From IMG/VR virus record IMGVR_UViG_3300045136_000300, positions 1 through 34,786 of that record: a DNA stretch of 34,786 nt, one strand, 5' to 3'. Below the pieces are notes generated by a model that saw only the letters and a program-made list of their open reading frames with translations, was not told the origin of the DNA and did not search any database. The stretch comes from a virus. Shown in pieces: positions 1 to 8,043 of this stretch. The position numbers and the translations under genes are program-made. How positions within the stretch are numbered: the stretch's first letter is position 1; each line of letters opens with the position of its first letter.

Positions 1-52
1 GTCTGTATTATCCCATTGAAAAATCACGCGCGTGTTGACGATGGTCGGCGGC

Positions 53-94
53 AAAAAGAGCCCCGCCGTTGACATCCCATGTGAACGGCGGGGC
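53..94 (-). terminator. Rho-independent terminator ending the late block
   Basis: An 11-bp perfect inverted repeat (60-70 paired with 84-94, arms GCCCCGCCGTT and AACGGCGGGGC) encloses a 13-nt loop. Read on the minus strand the stem is followed within two bases by five U residues (53-57). It lies just after the last minus-strand gene, so it should stop the long late transcript. On the plus strand no U-run follows the stem, so it is directional. Confidence 0.88.
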
Positions 95-129
95 AGTGTG
101 GCACGCCACGCGGGAGGGACTTCGGAAAA

Positions 130-552
130 TCAACGGCCCAGCTTGATCTCCAATTCGCGCATCTTCGAATAGAGGCGATCGCGCAACGCCTCAAGATCTT
201 CGAGCTCAATCTCCACCTGCCGACGCTGCGGATCGCGCGGCGACATGGCGCTGAGCTTGGCCTTGGTCGCCGCAATCCGATCGCGCGTCATGCGCCACTG
301 TCCGTTCAACTGATCGATCTGCAGATCCCAGATGCTCTTTTGCGTCGCTGCCGAGGCCGAATCCACCTTCTCGTTGACGTAATCGATGCTCGCAGGAATC
401 CAGCCGATCGATTGCTTGTACCAGGTGAGCCCGCTTGCCAGCACCAATAGCGATCCGACCATGATTCCGGCCGTGCGCACGCCGTTGCCGGTGCCGCGCA
501 GCCATTGCACGAAAGTGATGTGTTCCACTCGCGGCTGTGATTTGCGACGCAT
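130..552 (-). CDS. Small membrane protein with C-terminal coiled coil
   Basis: This is a 140-residue protein of unknown family. A basic N-terminus is followed by one hydrophobic segment at about residues 26-47. The rest is charged and helical, with heptad-like Leu/Ile spacing at about residues 75-137, so a coiled coil is likely. One N-terminal membrane anchor plus a long helical soluble part resembles an inner-membrane spanin, but a better Rz-like candidate lies at 1018-1260. The start codon directly abuts the stop of the preceding gene (TAAATG), so translation is probably coupled. It is the last gene before the terminator at 53-94. Its place at the end of the lysis cassette suggests a role in lysis or superinfection control; this is inference only. 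Confidence 0.75.
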   Translation of the reverse strand: MRRKSQPRVEHITFVQWLRGTGNGVRTAGIMVGSLLVLASGLTWYKQSIGWIPASIDYVNEKVDSASAATQKSIWDLQIDQLNGQWRMTRDRIAATKAKLSAMSPRDPQRRQVEIELEDLEALRDRLYSKMRELEIKLGR

Positions 553-885
553 TTACGGCATTCCAGGTGGCTTGCGGTTGATCTCGCTATAGAATGCGAG
601 TTCTTGGTCGCCCACCAGCGCGACGAACAGGTGGCCTTGTCCAGGCAGGCAGAGGAATGCTGCCAGTTCGTCGGCCCGGTTGCGCTTGCGCTTATAGACC
701 TCGTGCACGATGAACGTATCGATGCCCTGGCTCACGAGCGGGCAGAGCAACAGGCCGATTAGCCAATTCTTGCTGGACGCCGTTGGCGGCAGCGGTTTTG
801 CCTTGAAGATCGGCGGCTGGTAACCGCCGCCGAAAGCAGGCGCCGTCATCAGCATGAGAGTAAGCAGAGCAATGAGTTTTTTCAT
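553..885 (-). CDS. Secreted or membrane hypothetical protein in lysis cassette
   Basis: This is a 110-residue protein of unknown family. It starts with a typical signal peptide: MKK, a hydrophobic core to about residue 16 and a cleavable APAFG site. A second hydrophobic stretch lies at about residues 41-60, followed by a basic patch (KRKRNR). I chose the start at 885 because AAGGAA sits nine bases upstream and the encoded N-terminus is a clean signal sequence. Its ATG overlaps the stop of the Rz1-like gene (ATGA), and its own stop abuts the next start, so it is embedded in the lysis operon. Exported, with one possible membrane span, is as far as the sequence goes. Confidence 0.75.
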   Translation of the reverse strand: MKKLIALLTLMLMTAPAFGGGYQPPIFKAKPLPPTASSKNWLIGLLLCPLVSQGIDTFIVHEVYKRKRNRADELAAFLCLPGQGHLFVALVGDQELAFYSEINRKPPGMP

Positions 886-1124
886 TTGCTGGATTCCTTC
901 TCGCGGCAGAGACGAACCCACGCCGCGTTGTGTTCCTTCACCTGCGCAACCGTCCCCGGCGTGTCATTTGCATGCCAATAGATCGGCGCGAACGCCTGGC
1001 ACGCCACGCGCACGGGATCACTCCTTCCGCCGGAATTCGTCGTCGTGCATGACGGCAGCAGGATCGCGAGCGTGCCGAGCACGCACAGCGTCGCGGGCTG
1101 CACGGGCTTGTGCGATTGCATCAT
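882..1124 (-). CDS. Rz1-like lipoprotein (outer-membrane spanin candidate)
   Basis: This is an 80-residue protein with a short signal sequence and a lipobox-type site (LLPSC, Cys26), so it is probably a lipoprotein. The mature part has the pattern C-x2-F-x-PI, then DT, then HNA-x-W-x2-LC, which I recognise from a common family of short phage lipoproteins found beside holins and endolysins. Its first 107 bases overlap the end of the Rz-like gene (1018-1260) in another frame, the classic nested Rz/Rz1 arrangement. Together they would form a spanin pair fusing inner and outer membranes in the last step of lysis. Two ATG codons (1124 and 1121) are possible starts, and neither has a strong ribosome site, as expected for a translationally coupled nested gene. 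Confidence 0.72.
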   Translation of the reverse strand: MMQSHKPVQPATLCVLGTLAILLPSCTTTNSGGRSDPVRVACQAFAPIYWHANDTPGTVAQVKEHNAAWVRLCREKESSK

Positions 1125-1260
1125 CGGCCGCTCGCATGCCATCGAGGATCGCCTGCGTCCGTTCCGCCTCGATCCAGCGCCGTCGCTGCATGTACCCCAG
1201 CCACCAGCGGACAATGGCGAGCAGTGCGGACAGGATCGACAGCGCGGTCGAGGCGGTCAT
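1018..1260 (-). CDS. Rz-like inner-membrane spanin candidate
   Basis: This is an 80-residue protein with one N-terminal hydrophobic segment (about residues 4-24), then an Arg/Glu/Ala-rich helical tail that could form a coiled coil. This matches the plan of an i-spanin: membrane anchor plus periplasmic rod. The ATG at 1260 overlaps the stop of the holin-like gene (ATGA), so the two are coupled. The gene's 3' end overlaps the start of the Rz1-like lipoprotein gene in a different frame. The open frame runs further upstream to 1707, but that part lies across the holin and endolysin genes and is a shadow. No sequence family was recognised; the call rests on topology and gene order. Confidence 0.65.
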   Translation of the reverse strand: MTASTALSILSALLAIVRWWLGYMQRRRWIEAERTQAILDGMRAADDAIAQARAARDAVRARHARDPAAVMHDDEFRRKE

Positions 1261-1451
1261 CTGACTTTTGCGATCGCGCTGCGGCCGGTCGCCAGCAGCA
1301 CCAGCGCCCACAGGTCTTGCAGCCAGTTGCTCTTGTCGAGCGTGACGCCGGGAATCGACACGCCGAGAAAGGCGTTGGCGAGCACGACGACGGCGCCGAG
1401 CGCAATCGCGATATAGGTCTTGTAGCCGTCGAGCTGTTGCAGGAATTGCAT
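1257..1451 (-). CDS. Holin-like small membrane protein
   Basis: This is a 64-residue protein with two hydrophobic stretches (about residues 12-30 and 44-58) around a conserved-looking GVSIPGVTLD loop and a NWLQDLW motif. Small proteins with this YKTYI...PGV...NWL pattern sit next to endolysins in many phages of Gram-negative hosts and are usually annotated as holin or hypothetical. A holin would form the timed inner-membrane lesion that lets the endolysin out. A strong ribosome site (AAAGGAG, seven bases before ATG) supports the start. The endolysin gene ends 24 bases upstream and the Rz-like gene overlaps downstream, which fits a lysis cassette. Confidence 0.65.
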   Translation of the reverse strand: MQFLQQLDGYKTYIAIALGAVVVLANAFLGVSIPGVTLDKSNWLQDLWALVLLATGRSAIAKVR

Positions 1452-1475
1452 TGGCTTCTCCTTTGTTGAGAGGTT

Positions 1476-1949
1476 TCACGGGCGTGCGAACTGGAAGTGC
1501 ATCCAGTCGAAGTTGCGGGTGCGGCCGAGCGATACGGCGCCCTCGGCCTCGACGATCTGCCAGAAAGCGTCGTATTCGGGCCTCGCGAGCGCAGCGCGAT
1601 CGCGGCCCCAGTGCAACTGATTGCGCGCCGGGTCGACATCCCAGGCGGCGCCGAAGGCGTGCATCGACCATTCGCTGCCGCCGCGCTTGCGGCGCACGTT
1701 CAGACACCCGCCGAATACATCAAGCCGCAGTTCGACGATGCGCTTGTGGCCATAATGGTCCAAAGTGCGATCCCAGATGCGGGCGAGTGCGTCCTTGACG
1801 CGAGTATTGCAGCTCACGTGATGCAGCTCGACCACCCCGTGGTCGCCTTCGTAGCGGAGCGGAAACGGCAGTTCGAGCCGGGTCTGGTTCTCGCCCGGTT
1901 GGCCGAAGAACCTGATTGCATCTTTCTCGTATGGCCAGATGACACTCAT
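1476..1949 (-). CDS. Endolysin, peptidase M15 (VanY/D-Ala-D-Ala carboxypeptidase fold)
   Basis: This is a 157-residue zinc peptidase that should cleave peptide stems of peptidoglycan. It has the family signature SxHxxGxAxD at residues 95-104 (SMHAFGAAWD), giving zinc ligands His97 and Asp104, and the third ligand His151 in the C-terminal WMH motif. Length is typical for single-domain M15 endolysins. No signal peptide is seen, so release depends on the holin-like protein encoded next. The ATG at 1949 overlaps the upstream stop as TGATG. The longer open frame to 2093 lies over the preceding gene and its extra residues look non-coding. Family assignment is strong; the exact bond cut is not determined. 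Confidence 0.88.
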   Translation of the reverse strand: MSVIWPYEKDAIRFFGQPGENQTRLELPFPLRYEGDHGVVELHHVSCNTRVKDALARIWDRTLDHYGHKRIVELRLDVFGGCLNVRRKRGGSEWSMHAFGAAWDVDPARNQLHWGRDRAALARPEYDAFWQIVEAEGAVSLGRTRNFDWMHFQFARP

Positions 1950-2317
1950 CAGAATTGCGTCGCAGGTTGGAAGCAGATGAATTGCTGGCATGGCCGGTCG
2001 GCGCCGTAGTGTGCCGAGATGCAGGCATGCGCGGTGGACGGATCGGGCGCATTGCCGGATCGCAGATAGTGCCGAGGTTCGACCTGGCACCATTCGCTCG
2101 TGCCGGCCGCCGGCCCAACACCCTCTACGAACAGATACAGTTGGCCGCCGATCGTGCGCAGATGTTCAGCCGCGACCGGTCGGCAATCGCGATCGTTGCA
2201 GCAGCCAATGCCCATGCGATTGATCCAGTTCTGATAGCCGTCATGTGCCGCACCCGGTGCGGGCTGCAGTACCGCCGCGACCGCGAGCAAGAGCAGCAAT
2301 GGAAATCGGCCCATCAT
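1949..2317 (-). CDS. Exported Cys-rich protein (GCCNDRDC family), unknown function
   Basis: This is a 122-residue protein with a strong signal peptide (GRFPLLLLLAVAAVLQPAPG, cleaved near AAH). The mature part begins HDGY-x-NW and contains GCCNDRDCRP, then further Cys residues, seven in total, so disulfides in the periplasm are likely. I recognise this HDxYxNW...CCNDxDC pattern from short alphaproteobacterial and phage proteins of unknown function. Two adjacent ATG codons (2317 and 2314) are possible starts, with no strong ribosome site. The first gene downstream of motif copy 2374-2383, it leads the lysis segment. A role in lysis or in protecting the infected cell is possible but unproven. 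Confidence 0.72.
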   Translation of the reverse strand: MMGRFPLLLLLAVAAVLQPAPGAAHDGYQNWINRMGIGCCNDRDCRPVAAEHLRTIGGQLYLFVEGVGPAAGTSEWCQVEPRHYLRSGNAPDPSTAHACISAHYGADRPCQQFICFQPATQF

Positions 2318-2373
2318 GTTTTGCCACAGCGCAACCAGATCGATGAGCAGATGCCATATCGAAGGGACTGGGG

Positions 2374-2383
2374 CCAACGCACG
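2374..2383 (-). promoter_or_regulatory. Late-module motif, copy A (one mismatch)
   Basis: The minus strand reads CGTGCGTTGG, one base different from the consensus CGTGCGTTGC. It is in the 66-base gap between the tail gene ending at 2384 and the exported Cys-rich protein, 56 nt before the start at 2317, and points in the direction of late transcription. It would serve the lysis module. Confidence 0.5.
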
Positions 2384-3241
2384 TCAGACATTGCGGTCGC
2401 GCTGATCCCACCAACCTAATGTGTAGATTGCAAACTGGGTGTCTGTGCCGCCATACAACAGGCGCGTTCGGACCTGTGCCGAAGCATTGGTCCTCACCTG
2501 CACCGGGCCCATGGAGCGATTAGTCCCCGTGCTGGCATTCTGCACGGGCGACGTCTGTGTAAAAAAACTGTCAGGAGCGTCATCGGTGGCATCTAGATCG
2601 GTCACTAAAACCGAAGAGAAAACACTCGCGTTGTTGTTTATGATTCCTATAAGTAGGTCAGCTATTACTCTGATGCCGACCGGCACGCTCAGCGTCCGCG
2701 TGACTGCAGAGCTGCCTGGATTGGTCACATTCAAGTCATTGATGATCGTCTTCCAACGGAAATAGTCTGCGTGCTGGATGAACGGTCTGATTGATGTTGC
2801 GCGGACAATCGAACCGATCCGTCTGAAGGCGGTATAGCCGGATGGTAGAACTGCCGATGGATCGGTGGCATTATGGGCAAAAATATCATCGGGAACACCT
2901 CGTCCTCCAATGACAAAAATATGCCACGTCCCGTCCGCCAAGGCCGATGCCGATCGCATACCGCCATTTCCGGGCGCCCAGGAGACATCCAGTTGCTTGG
3001 TGATAGGTTGGGTGATCTCAAGATCGCGCTGATCGGCGGGGCGCGTCGAGCGTCCGTTGAAACCGATGTTGGAGGTTGATCGCGCGACGCCGGCGGTGAT
3101 GTCGATGTCGTTTACCGCATCAATCGCGTTGTTAGACAGGATCAGCCCGTCAATCCATCCGCGCGGCAAGAAGCCGTTGGCAATGCGCTCCTTCAATGCG
3201 CGCTCAGGGGCGGAATTGGAAAGTCGATACGCGCGGTTCAT
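2384..3241 (-). CDS. Virion protein of the fibre region, function unknown
   Basis: This is a 285-residue protein. Residues 28-45 (RGWIDGLILSNNAIDAVN) begin a stretch that I recognise in many phage tail-region proteins: a WIDGL-x-LSNN segment, DIDI-x-AG, then a beta-rich part with RRIGSIVR and DYF-x-W. Composition is Thr/Ser/Asn rich and beta-like, fitting a distal tail or fibre-associated domain. It starts two bases after the previous stop and follows two other fibre-region genes. Since the fibre protein at 3653-4273 is short, this product could carry receptor-binding surface; that is inference. No catalytic motif is visible. Confidence 0.78.
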   Translation of the reverse strand: MNRAYRLSNSAPERALKERIANGFLPRGWIDGLILSNNAIDAVNDIDITAGVARSTSNIGFNGRSTRPADQRDLEITQPITKQLDVSWAPGNGGMRSASALADGTWHIFVIGGRGVPDDIFAHNATDPSAVLPSGYTAFRRIGSIVRATSIRPFIQHADYFRWKTIINDLNVTNPGSSAVTRTLSVPVGIRVIADLLIGIINNNASVFSSVLVTDLDATDDAPDSFFTQTSPVQNASTGTNRSMGPVQVRTNASAQVRTRLLYGGTDTQFAIYTLGWWDQRDRNV

Positions 3242-3243
3242 GG

Positions 3244-3642
3244 TCAGAGATCGCCGCCGCTGACGTGCACGACGAAGGATTCGGCATTGTGGGTCGAGGC
3301 GCGCAGCGAGTAGAGGTTCGGCAGATAAAGCGCATTAGCCGGCTGCGAACAGTCGATCGAATACGAGAACACCGCGGTGGTCGTGCTCGGGGTGATGGCC
3401 TGCACCAGGATTTCCTTCCACAGGCGCGCGTTGGTGCCGTCGTGCACGAACAGTCGCACTACACCCGCCGTGGTGGTGCCGGTCGCCACAATGTCGATAT
3501 GATCGATGATCGATCCGTTCGCACCGGCGGTGAAGATGGTTACCAGTGTGCCGGTGCCGTCTCGGTTGGTGTTGGCCGTCGAGATCAGGTCGCGGGCATG
3601 GCGGACGGCCTGGATGAAGATGGGAGTCGATGTGACGGCCAT
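3244..3642 (-). CDS. Conserved small beta-rich tail-associated protein
   Basis: This is a 132-residue protein resembling a family frequent in tailed phages: N-terminal MAVTSTPIF, then TANTNRDGTGTL, FTAGANGS, VRLFVHDG and the ending SLRASTHNAESFVV. It has no signal peptide or membrane segment and is predicted to be all beta. Its function is not known to me; a structural role on the tail or fibre is likely from context. The start at 3642 is fixed by AGGAG six bases upstream. It sits between the fibre gene and another fibre-region gene, each a few bases away. Confidence 0.8.
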   Translation of the reverse strand: MAVTSTPIFIQAVRHARDLISTANTNRDGTGTLVTIFTAGANGSIIDHIDIVATGTTTAGVVRLFVHDGTNARLWKEILVQAITPSTTTAVFSYSIDCSQPANALYLPNLYSLRASTHNAESFVVHVSGGDL

Positions 3643-3652
3643 GTTCTGCTCC

Positions 3653-4273
3653 TCAGCGGCAGTTGTGCCAGTTGGAAAGCCCGACGTAGGCGGCCTGGTC
3701 GACGATGCCGAGGGTCGCGCGGGCATCGGCGGCGCTGGTATCGTCGAGCATGGTCGCCATGAAGGCGGAAACAGGGGTTCCGGTCACCGCCGTGGCGGCA
3801 AACGGGTTGCCGGACGCATCGAAAGCCAGGAACCTGTTTGCGCGATCGGCCGCCGCTGGCAAAAGCCCAATCACATCCGCATCGGAATCCGGTTGCAGCA
3901 TCGCGCGCGCGGCCGCCGTCACGATCTCCTGCAGCATCGCCACCAGCTTGGAAAACTGCAAGTTGATTGCCGGCACATTGAGCGGGCCGGAAGTGGGGAT
4001 ATGGGTTGTCAATTCGACGGCGAGATCGCGGCGGATGATAACGATCTCACCTCCAACCATGGGCACATTGAAGGTGACAGCCCCGCCGGTTTCCTCCAGC
4101 GCCCCGCTGGTGACATAATCCGTCGACAGGGCCTTGACGACCCCGTCAACAGTCACCACCAGATCGTTTTCGTCAAAGAAAACGAATGGGAATGTGAAGA
4201 CGGTTTGCCCCGGCGCCGCAATATACGACCGGCGCGGTGTTTCATCGGATACATCGAGCCATTGCACAGCCAT
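3653..4273 (-). CDS. Short tail fibre protein (T7 gp17 N-terminal-like anchor)
   Basis: This is a 206-residue protein. Residues 16-90 match the T7-type fibre anchor: YIAAPGQTVFTFPF-x2-F, DLVVTVDG, then T-x-DYVTSGA and a VTFNVP-x2-GG-x-IVIIRR strand pair. This part attaches fibres to the tail nozzle/adaptor. A short helical segment and linker follow, ending with ADARATLGI, a motif usually found just before a fibre's C-terminal domain. The protein stops about 15 residues later, so it lacks a receptor-binding domain of its own. Start ATG at 4273 has only a weak GGTGA site. Copy B of the late motif lies 32 nt upstream. Two further fibre-region genes follow and may supply the distal part. Confidence 0.85.
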   Translation of the reverse strand: MAVQWLDVSDETPRRSYIAAPGQTVFTFPFVFFDENDLVVTVDGVVKALSTDYVTSGALEETGGAVTFNVPMVGGEIVIIRRDLAVELTTHIPTSGPLNVPAINLQFSKLVAMLQEIVTAAARAMLQPDSDADVIGLLPAAADRANRFLAFDASGNPFAATAVTGTPVSAFMATMLDDTSAADARATLGIVDQAAYVGLSNWHNCR

Positions 4274-4305
4274 GGCATCACCATGGCTTACCGGTGCCGA
4301 TGATG

Positions 4306-4315
4306 GCAACGCACG
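4306..4315 (-). promoter_or_regulatory. Late-module motif, copy B
   Basis: An exact CGTGCGTTGC (minus strand) lies in the 45-base gap before the tail fibre gene, ending 32 nt upstream of its start codon. It is one of eight similarly placed copies. Confidence 0.6.
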
Positions 4316-4318
4316 GCG

Positions 4319-7300
4319 TCAGCGCGGCTGTGCCGGCTCCCTTTTCTCCGGGATCTGGAAATGGGCATTGGCCGCCTCCTCGACCTTGTTCAACACCCCA
4401 CGCAGCCAGAACAGGTTCTGCAGCGGAATCAGGCGGCGCAGGGCACTGGTGTCGGCGGCGCTCCATTCGCCCGCCGCCAGCGAACCGGTCAACCGCGGAA
4501 TGGTTTCGATCTTGCCCCAGGTCGGCCCCAGCAGCATGTCGGCGGCCGACCGCGAGACAAAGCGCGACAACGGCTTGTCGGCCCCGATCAGCCGGTAAAT
4601 ATCGACACCGCCGCGTGTGGCCTTGGACGCCAATGCATTCCCGTCCTCCAGCCAACCCAGGAGGCCCGCCCGCGATATGCCTTCCTTGATCCAATCTTGT
4701 GGGCGGTCCGAGGTCGGCTGGCCGCCGAAGAATGCATTGATCTTGTATGACAACATGCCAAGAGCCAATGACATGAACACCCCGGCCAATGCCGCCGCAT
4801 CCCGCCGCTGCAAATTGGCGACCAGGATGCGTTCGGTGGCCGCGGCGGTGAAGCTCTTGAACTGCCCCAACATGGCGCCAACGGGCCGCGACAGAAACAG
4901 TAGCTTTTCCTGGCCGGGCGTGACCACGGCAATGTCGACTTCGCGCGCCACGGCCCCGTTCAGAGCCTCAGCCGCGGCGCGGTCGGTCCAGTCCCCGGTG
5001 TTTGGCAGATAGACACCGGCGCGATGCGCCCCGCTGGTGGTGAATTGCTGCCAGATGCGGCCCGCCATTTGCTGGTCGATGCCCGCCTCGGCCAAGTTGG
5101 CGATCTGCTTCCGCGTCGCCTTGCCCTCGGCCACTGCCCGGCTGGCCCGGATGATCTCCGAAGTGGCCGCGTGTGCGGCGATGGTCTTGGCCGTGTCCGT
5201 GAACGGCGCCATCAAATTGATAATGAAGAATTTGTCGCTCGCCCCCTGCAGTGTCCGCTCAAGCCGTGACTGCGGCCGGTAGACATCGACGATGTCGTCC
5301 AGCGCATGCTGCCGGGCATTGATCGCGGTTTCCACACCGATCCCGAAGGCGCGAATCTGGGCCTTGAATTGCTTCCATTCCTCGTTCCTGGTGATCAGAC
5401 CGCGGAAGAATGGCACCCAGGCATCGCGGAATGCGGTGCCCAGATTGTATCTGAACACCACACCTGCAAGATCGGCCAAGGAGGTGATTGTCGCCATTCC
5501 CATGCTGAGGATATTATTGATCGCCAACGCCCCGCGGGCGACCCGCGCCATGTTCTGCGTGGCGGCGTCGGGCGACCAGCCGTAGACATGGCGGATGCGG
5601 TCGCGCACCGCCGCCAGGTCGGCGATCACCATGTCGCGCTCCTTGCCAAGACGGATGCGGTCCTTTTCCTCCTTGGTGGCGTCGATCAATTTGGCATAGG
5701 CTTCATTGACCTGCCGGAAGGCGGTGGTCATTTCCGCATCGCCGAATCGCTCGGAGAGGATGGTGTCGGGGATCACGGTGCGCAGGTAGGTGGCAACGAC
5801 CTCCTCGATGTCATCCTCGATCCATTCCGCCGCCCAGGCATTGCTGACATCCAGGCGCCGCTCCGCCAACGATCCGCGCACTGGCGGGGCCTCGTGGTAA
5901 CCAATCCGTGGGCCGCCCTGGTGCAAATCATAGGGTAACCTGCCGTCCGGCGAGCCGAGAATCCGGTCGACCGTTTCATTGGCGCGCGCGCGCAATTCAT
6001 CGATCGACAATTCGCGATCCGATTCCAGAATGCGTTTTACTGCACGGTCGACCGCCGCGTCGGCCTGCGTCAGTCGCGGTGCATCCGGCGCCCTGCCGGT
6101 CTTGGCAGCATATTCCTGCCGCGCCTTGAGCGCAGCCTTGGCTTCATTCGCGGAGGTGCCGGGCCAGGACGCAATTTCGGCCTCGATCTTGGCCCGCACC
6201 TCGTCGTGCATCGTTCGCGCGAACACGAGGTAATCCTCGATCAGCGCCTTGCGGTCGCGGACATTGGCCAACTGTTCGGTCAATTCTGCCAGGCGCCGTT
6301 CACTGCGCTTGGCGGCGCTGCCGGCTTCCTGGTGACGCGCCGCCTCGATCTTGAGCCGGATATTGCGACGCTCGAACGCAGCCAGCGCCCGGTCGAGCGG
6401 GGCCTGCAATTGCGGGTTGGTTTTGACCAGCTCTTCCATCAAATCGATGGATTCGGCGAGCGCGCGGGCATCAAGTGCGATCTCCGCCTGCCGCCGCTGC
6501 AATTCCGCAACACGACCTTTCGGCTCCTGATCTTCAAATCCGGCAACGCGCGGCAGATCATCCCGCCCACGCTCTTCGGCGCGGGCGGCAGTCAGTTCCT
6601 CGCGCCGCTCAGCCCGCGTCAGCCGCGCCTCAAGCTTGCTGATCTGATCCTGCCATGATTTCAGTTGGGCCGAATACCAGGACAGTCGCTGCTGGATGGC
6701 GCGCTCCACATCCTGGTCGGCCTTGTACTTTTCCACCAGCCGGTTCACGAACTCGGGACGCCGTGCACGGATCAGCGGTTTGTTCCAGAGATGCGGGAAA
6801 TAGCTTTCGTCATCCTTCTGCAACCGCTGGAATCCCTCGATGGCCGCTTCGGCGCGTTCGCCATAGCGGTCGAACACACGGCTGCGGATCAGCTTTGCCA
6901 CTCGCTCGACCTGCGGAATGGCGTGCCGATCGCCATTCAGCATAGCGCGCGACACCTCTCGCTTGAATTCGGCATAGCTCATCTTGTCCGTGGCGGCGCC
7001 GAAGAAATCCTGCACATAGCCGCGCAGCCGCGGCGCCAGAATGTCCGGATCGCCGAACCGGTATTCGGCAAAGGCGCGGTCCAGCTCATCGGCAATCGCG
7101 ACCCGCGTCCCCAGCAATTCCATCATCACCAGCCGGTTGACCGGCGGGCCGGAACTGACCGCCACCCCCTGTTCGGCCTCGCTGAACCGATAAGGCATTT
7201 CGGCGAGGTCGGCCATGATGCGCCGCGCCTCGACCGGCGCGGTCAACATGAAGCGCCGGGTCACCGATAGTTTGCGCAACGGCCCCAGATCGAGCGGCGT

Positions 7301-8041
7301 GCGCACCAGCTCCAATTGCCGCACGTCGGTCGGTGCGGCGCCAGCCGCGGCCGGCTGGCCGGTAGCGTGCAGGTCGATGTCGCGCCGCAGCGCATCGAGC
7401 GACTGTTCCAGCGCCTGGCGCTCAGCGCGGGTCAGTAGCGCCGCAGCACCGGCGCCAATGAGCCCGCTCAGGATCGCCCCGGATGCAACCGCCACCAACG
7501 ACTCGCCCGCGGTGCGGGTTTCCTGCGTCGCCTGCAGGATTGCCTCTTGCGCGCCGATCTGCGCGGCACCGGAAGCCGCGGCCGCAAGCGCCGAGCGACT
7601 GATCGAATAGCCAAGCCGCGCGCCGCGCACCAGCACGGCGCCAGGCAATGCCAACGTGGGATCGACCATTCCGGCCGCGATCTGCGCCACAAACCCGGGC
7701 GCACCCGCCGCAGCCAGTGTTTTGCGGTCCTCCTCCTCCTGCCGGATTTGCCAGGCAATGGCTTCGGTCTCGGCCGTCGAACGCGAGTCGACGAAACGAT
7801 GCAAATGATAATGCTCGTAATCGGTGCCGCGAATGACATCGAGCGGATTGTGCCCCGGTTCTGGCGGGAATTGGTCCTCGCGCAGTTTCCGGTACACATT
7901 GACCAACGGATTGTCCTGCCGGAATGCCGCTGCGATGGTCTCGGCCAACGAAGGCGCTTGGGGCGTGGGTGGCGGCGCCGTTCCCTCAGGCAACCGCGGC
8001 GGCGGCAATGCCTCCGGCGCCACATGGTCGAGAAACGGCAT
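4319..8041 (-). CDS. Large internal virion / DNA-ejection protein
   Basis: This is a 1240-residue protein in the position of T7 gp16-type or BPP-1-type internal core proteins. The N-terminus is Pro-rich (residues 10-32). Small-residue-rich hydrophobic segments lie at about residues 105-140 and 180-205, and further hydrophobic stretches occur near the C-terminus. A long charged region at about 440-700, very rich in Arg, Glu and Ala, should form coiled coil. I see no lysozyme motif. Proteins of this plan are stored in the capsid and form the channel that carries DNA across the envelope at infection. ATG at 8041 has GGAG five bases upstream; a GTG at 8047 overlaps the previous stop and is an alternative. 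Confidence 0.75.
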   Translation of the reverse strand: MPFLDHVAPEALPPPRLPEGTAPPPTPQAPSLAETIAAAFRQDNPLVNVYRKLREDQFPPEPGHNPLDVIRGTDYEHYHLHRFVDSRSTAETEAIAWQIRQEEEDRKTLAAAGAPGFVAQIAAGMVDPTLALPGAVLVRGARLGYSISRSALAAAASGAAQIGAQEAILQATQETRTAGESLVAVASGAILSGLIGAGAAALLTRAERQALEQSLDALRRDIDLHATGQPAAAGAAPTDVRQLELVRTPLDLGPLRKLSVTRRFMLTAPVEARRIMADLAEMPYRFSEAEQGVAVSSGPPVNRLVMMELLGTRVAIADELDRAFAEYRFGDPDILAPRLRGYVQDFFGAATDKMSYAEFKREVSRAMLNGDRHAIPQVERVAKLIRSRVFDRYGERAEAAIEGFQRLQKDDESYFPHLWNKPLIRARRPEFVNRLVEKYKADQDVERAIQQRLSWYSAQLKSWQDQISKLEARLTRAERREELTAARAEERGRDDLPRVAGFEDQEPKGRVAELQRRQAEIALDARALAESIDLMEELVKTNPQLQAPLDRALAAFERRNIRLKIEAARHQEAGSAAKRSERRLAELTEQLANVRDRKALIEDYLVFARTMHDEVRAKIEAEIASWPGTSANEAKAALKARQEYAAKTGRAPDAPRLTQADAAVDRAVKRILESDRELSIDELRARANETVDRILGSPDGRLPYDLHQGGPRIGYHEAPPVRGSLAERRLDVSNAWAAEWIEDDIEEVVATYLRTVIPDTILSERFGDAEMTTAFRQVNEAYAKLIDATKEEKDRIRLGKERDMVIADLAAVRDRIRHVYGWSPDAATQNMARVARGALAINNILSMGMATITSLADLAGVVFRYNLGTAFRDAWVPFFRGLITRNEEWKQFKAQIRAFGIGVETAINARQHALDDIVDVYRPQSRLERTLQGASDKFFIINLMAPFTDTAKTIAAHAATSEIIRASRAVAEGKATRKQIANLAEAGIDQQMAGRIWQQFTTSGAHRAGVYLPNTGDWTDRAAAEALNGAVAREVDIAVVTPGQEKLLFLSRPVGAMLGQFKSFTAAATERILVANLQRRDAAALAGVFMSLALGMLSYKINAFFGGQPTSDRPQDWIKEGISRAGLLGWLEDGNALASKATRGGVDIYRLIGADKPLSRFVSRSAADMLLGPTWGKIETIPRLTGSLAAGEWSAADTSALRRLIPLQNLFWLRGVLNKVEEAANAHFQIPEKREPAQPR

Positions 8042-8043
8042 CG

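Noticed and set aside
1018-1707. A 229-codon gene in the lysis region
   Set aside because: Its first two thirds overlap the endolysin and holin genes in another frame and are Arg-rich noise; only the last 80 codons form the Rz-like gene.
3643-3660. Frameshift that would fuse the fibre anchor to the next protein
   Set aside because: The fibre frame ends in TGA directly followed by an AGGAG ribosome site and a new ATG; there is no slippery sequence and the next product has its own family start.
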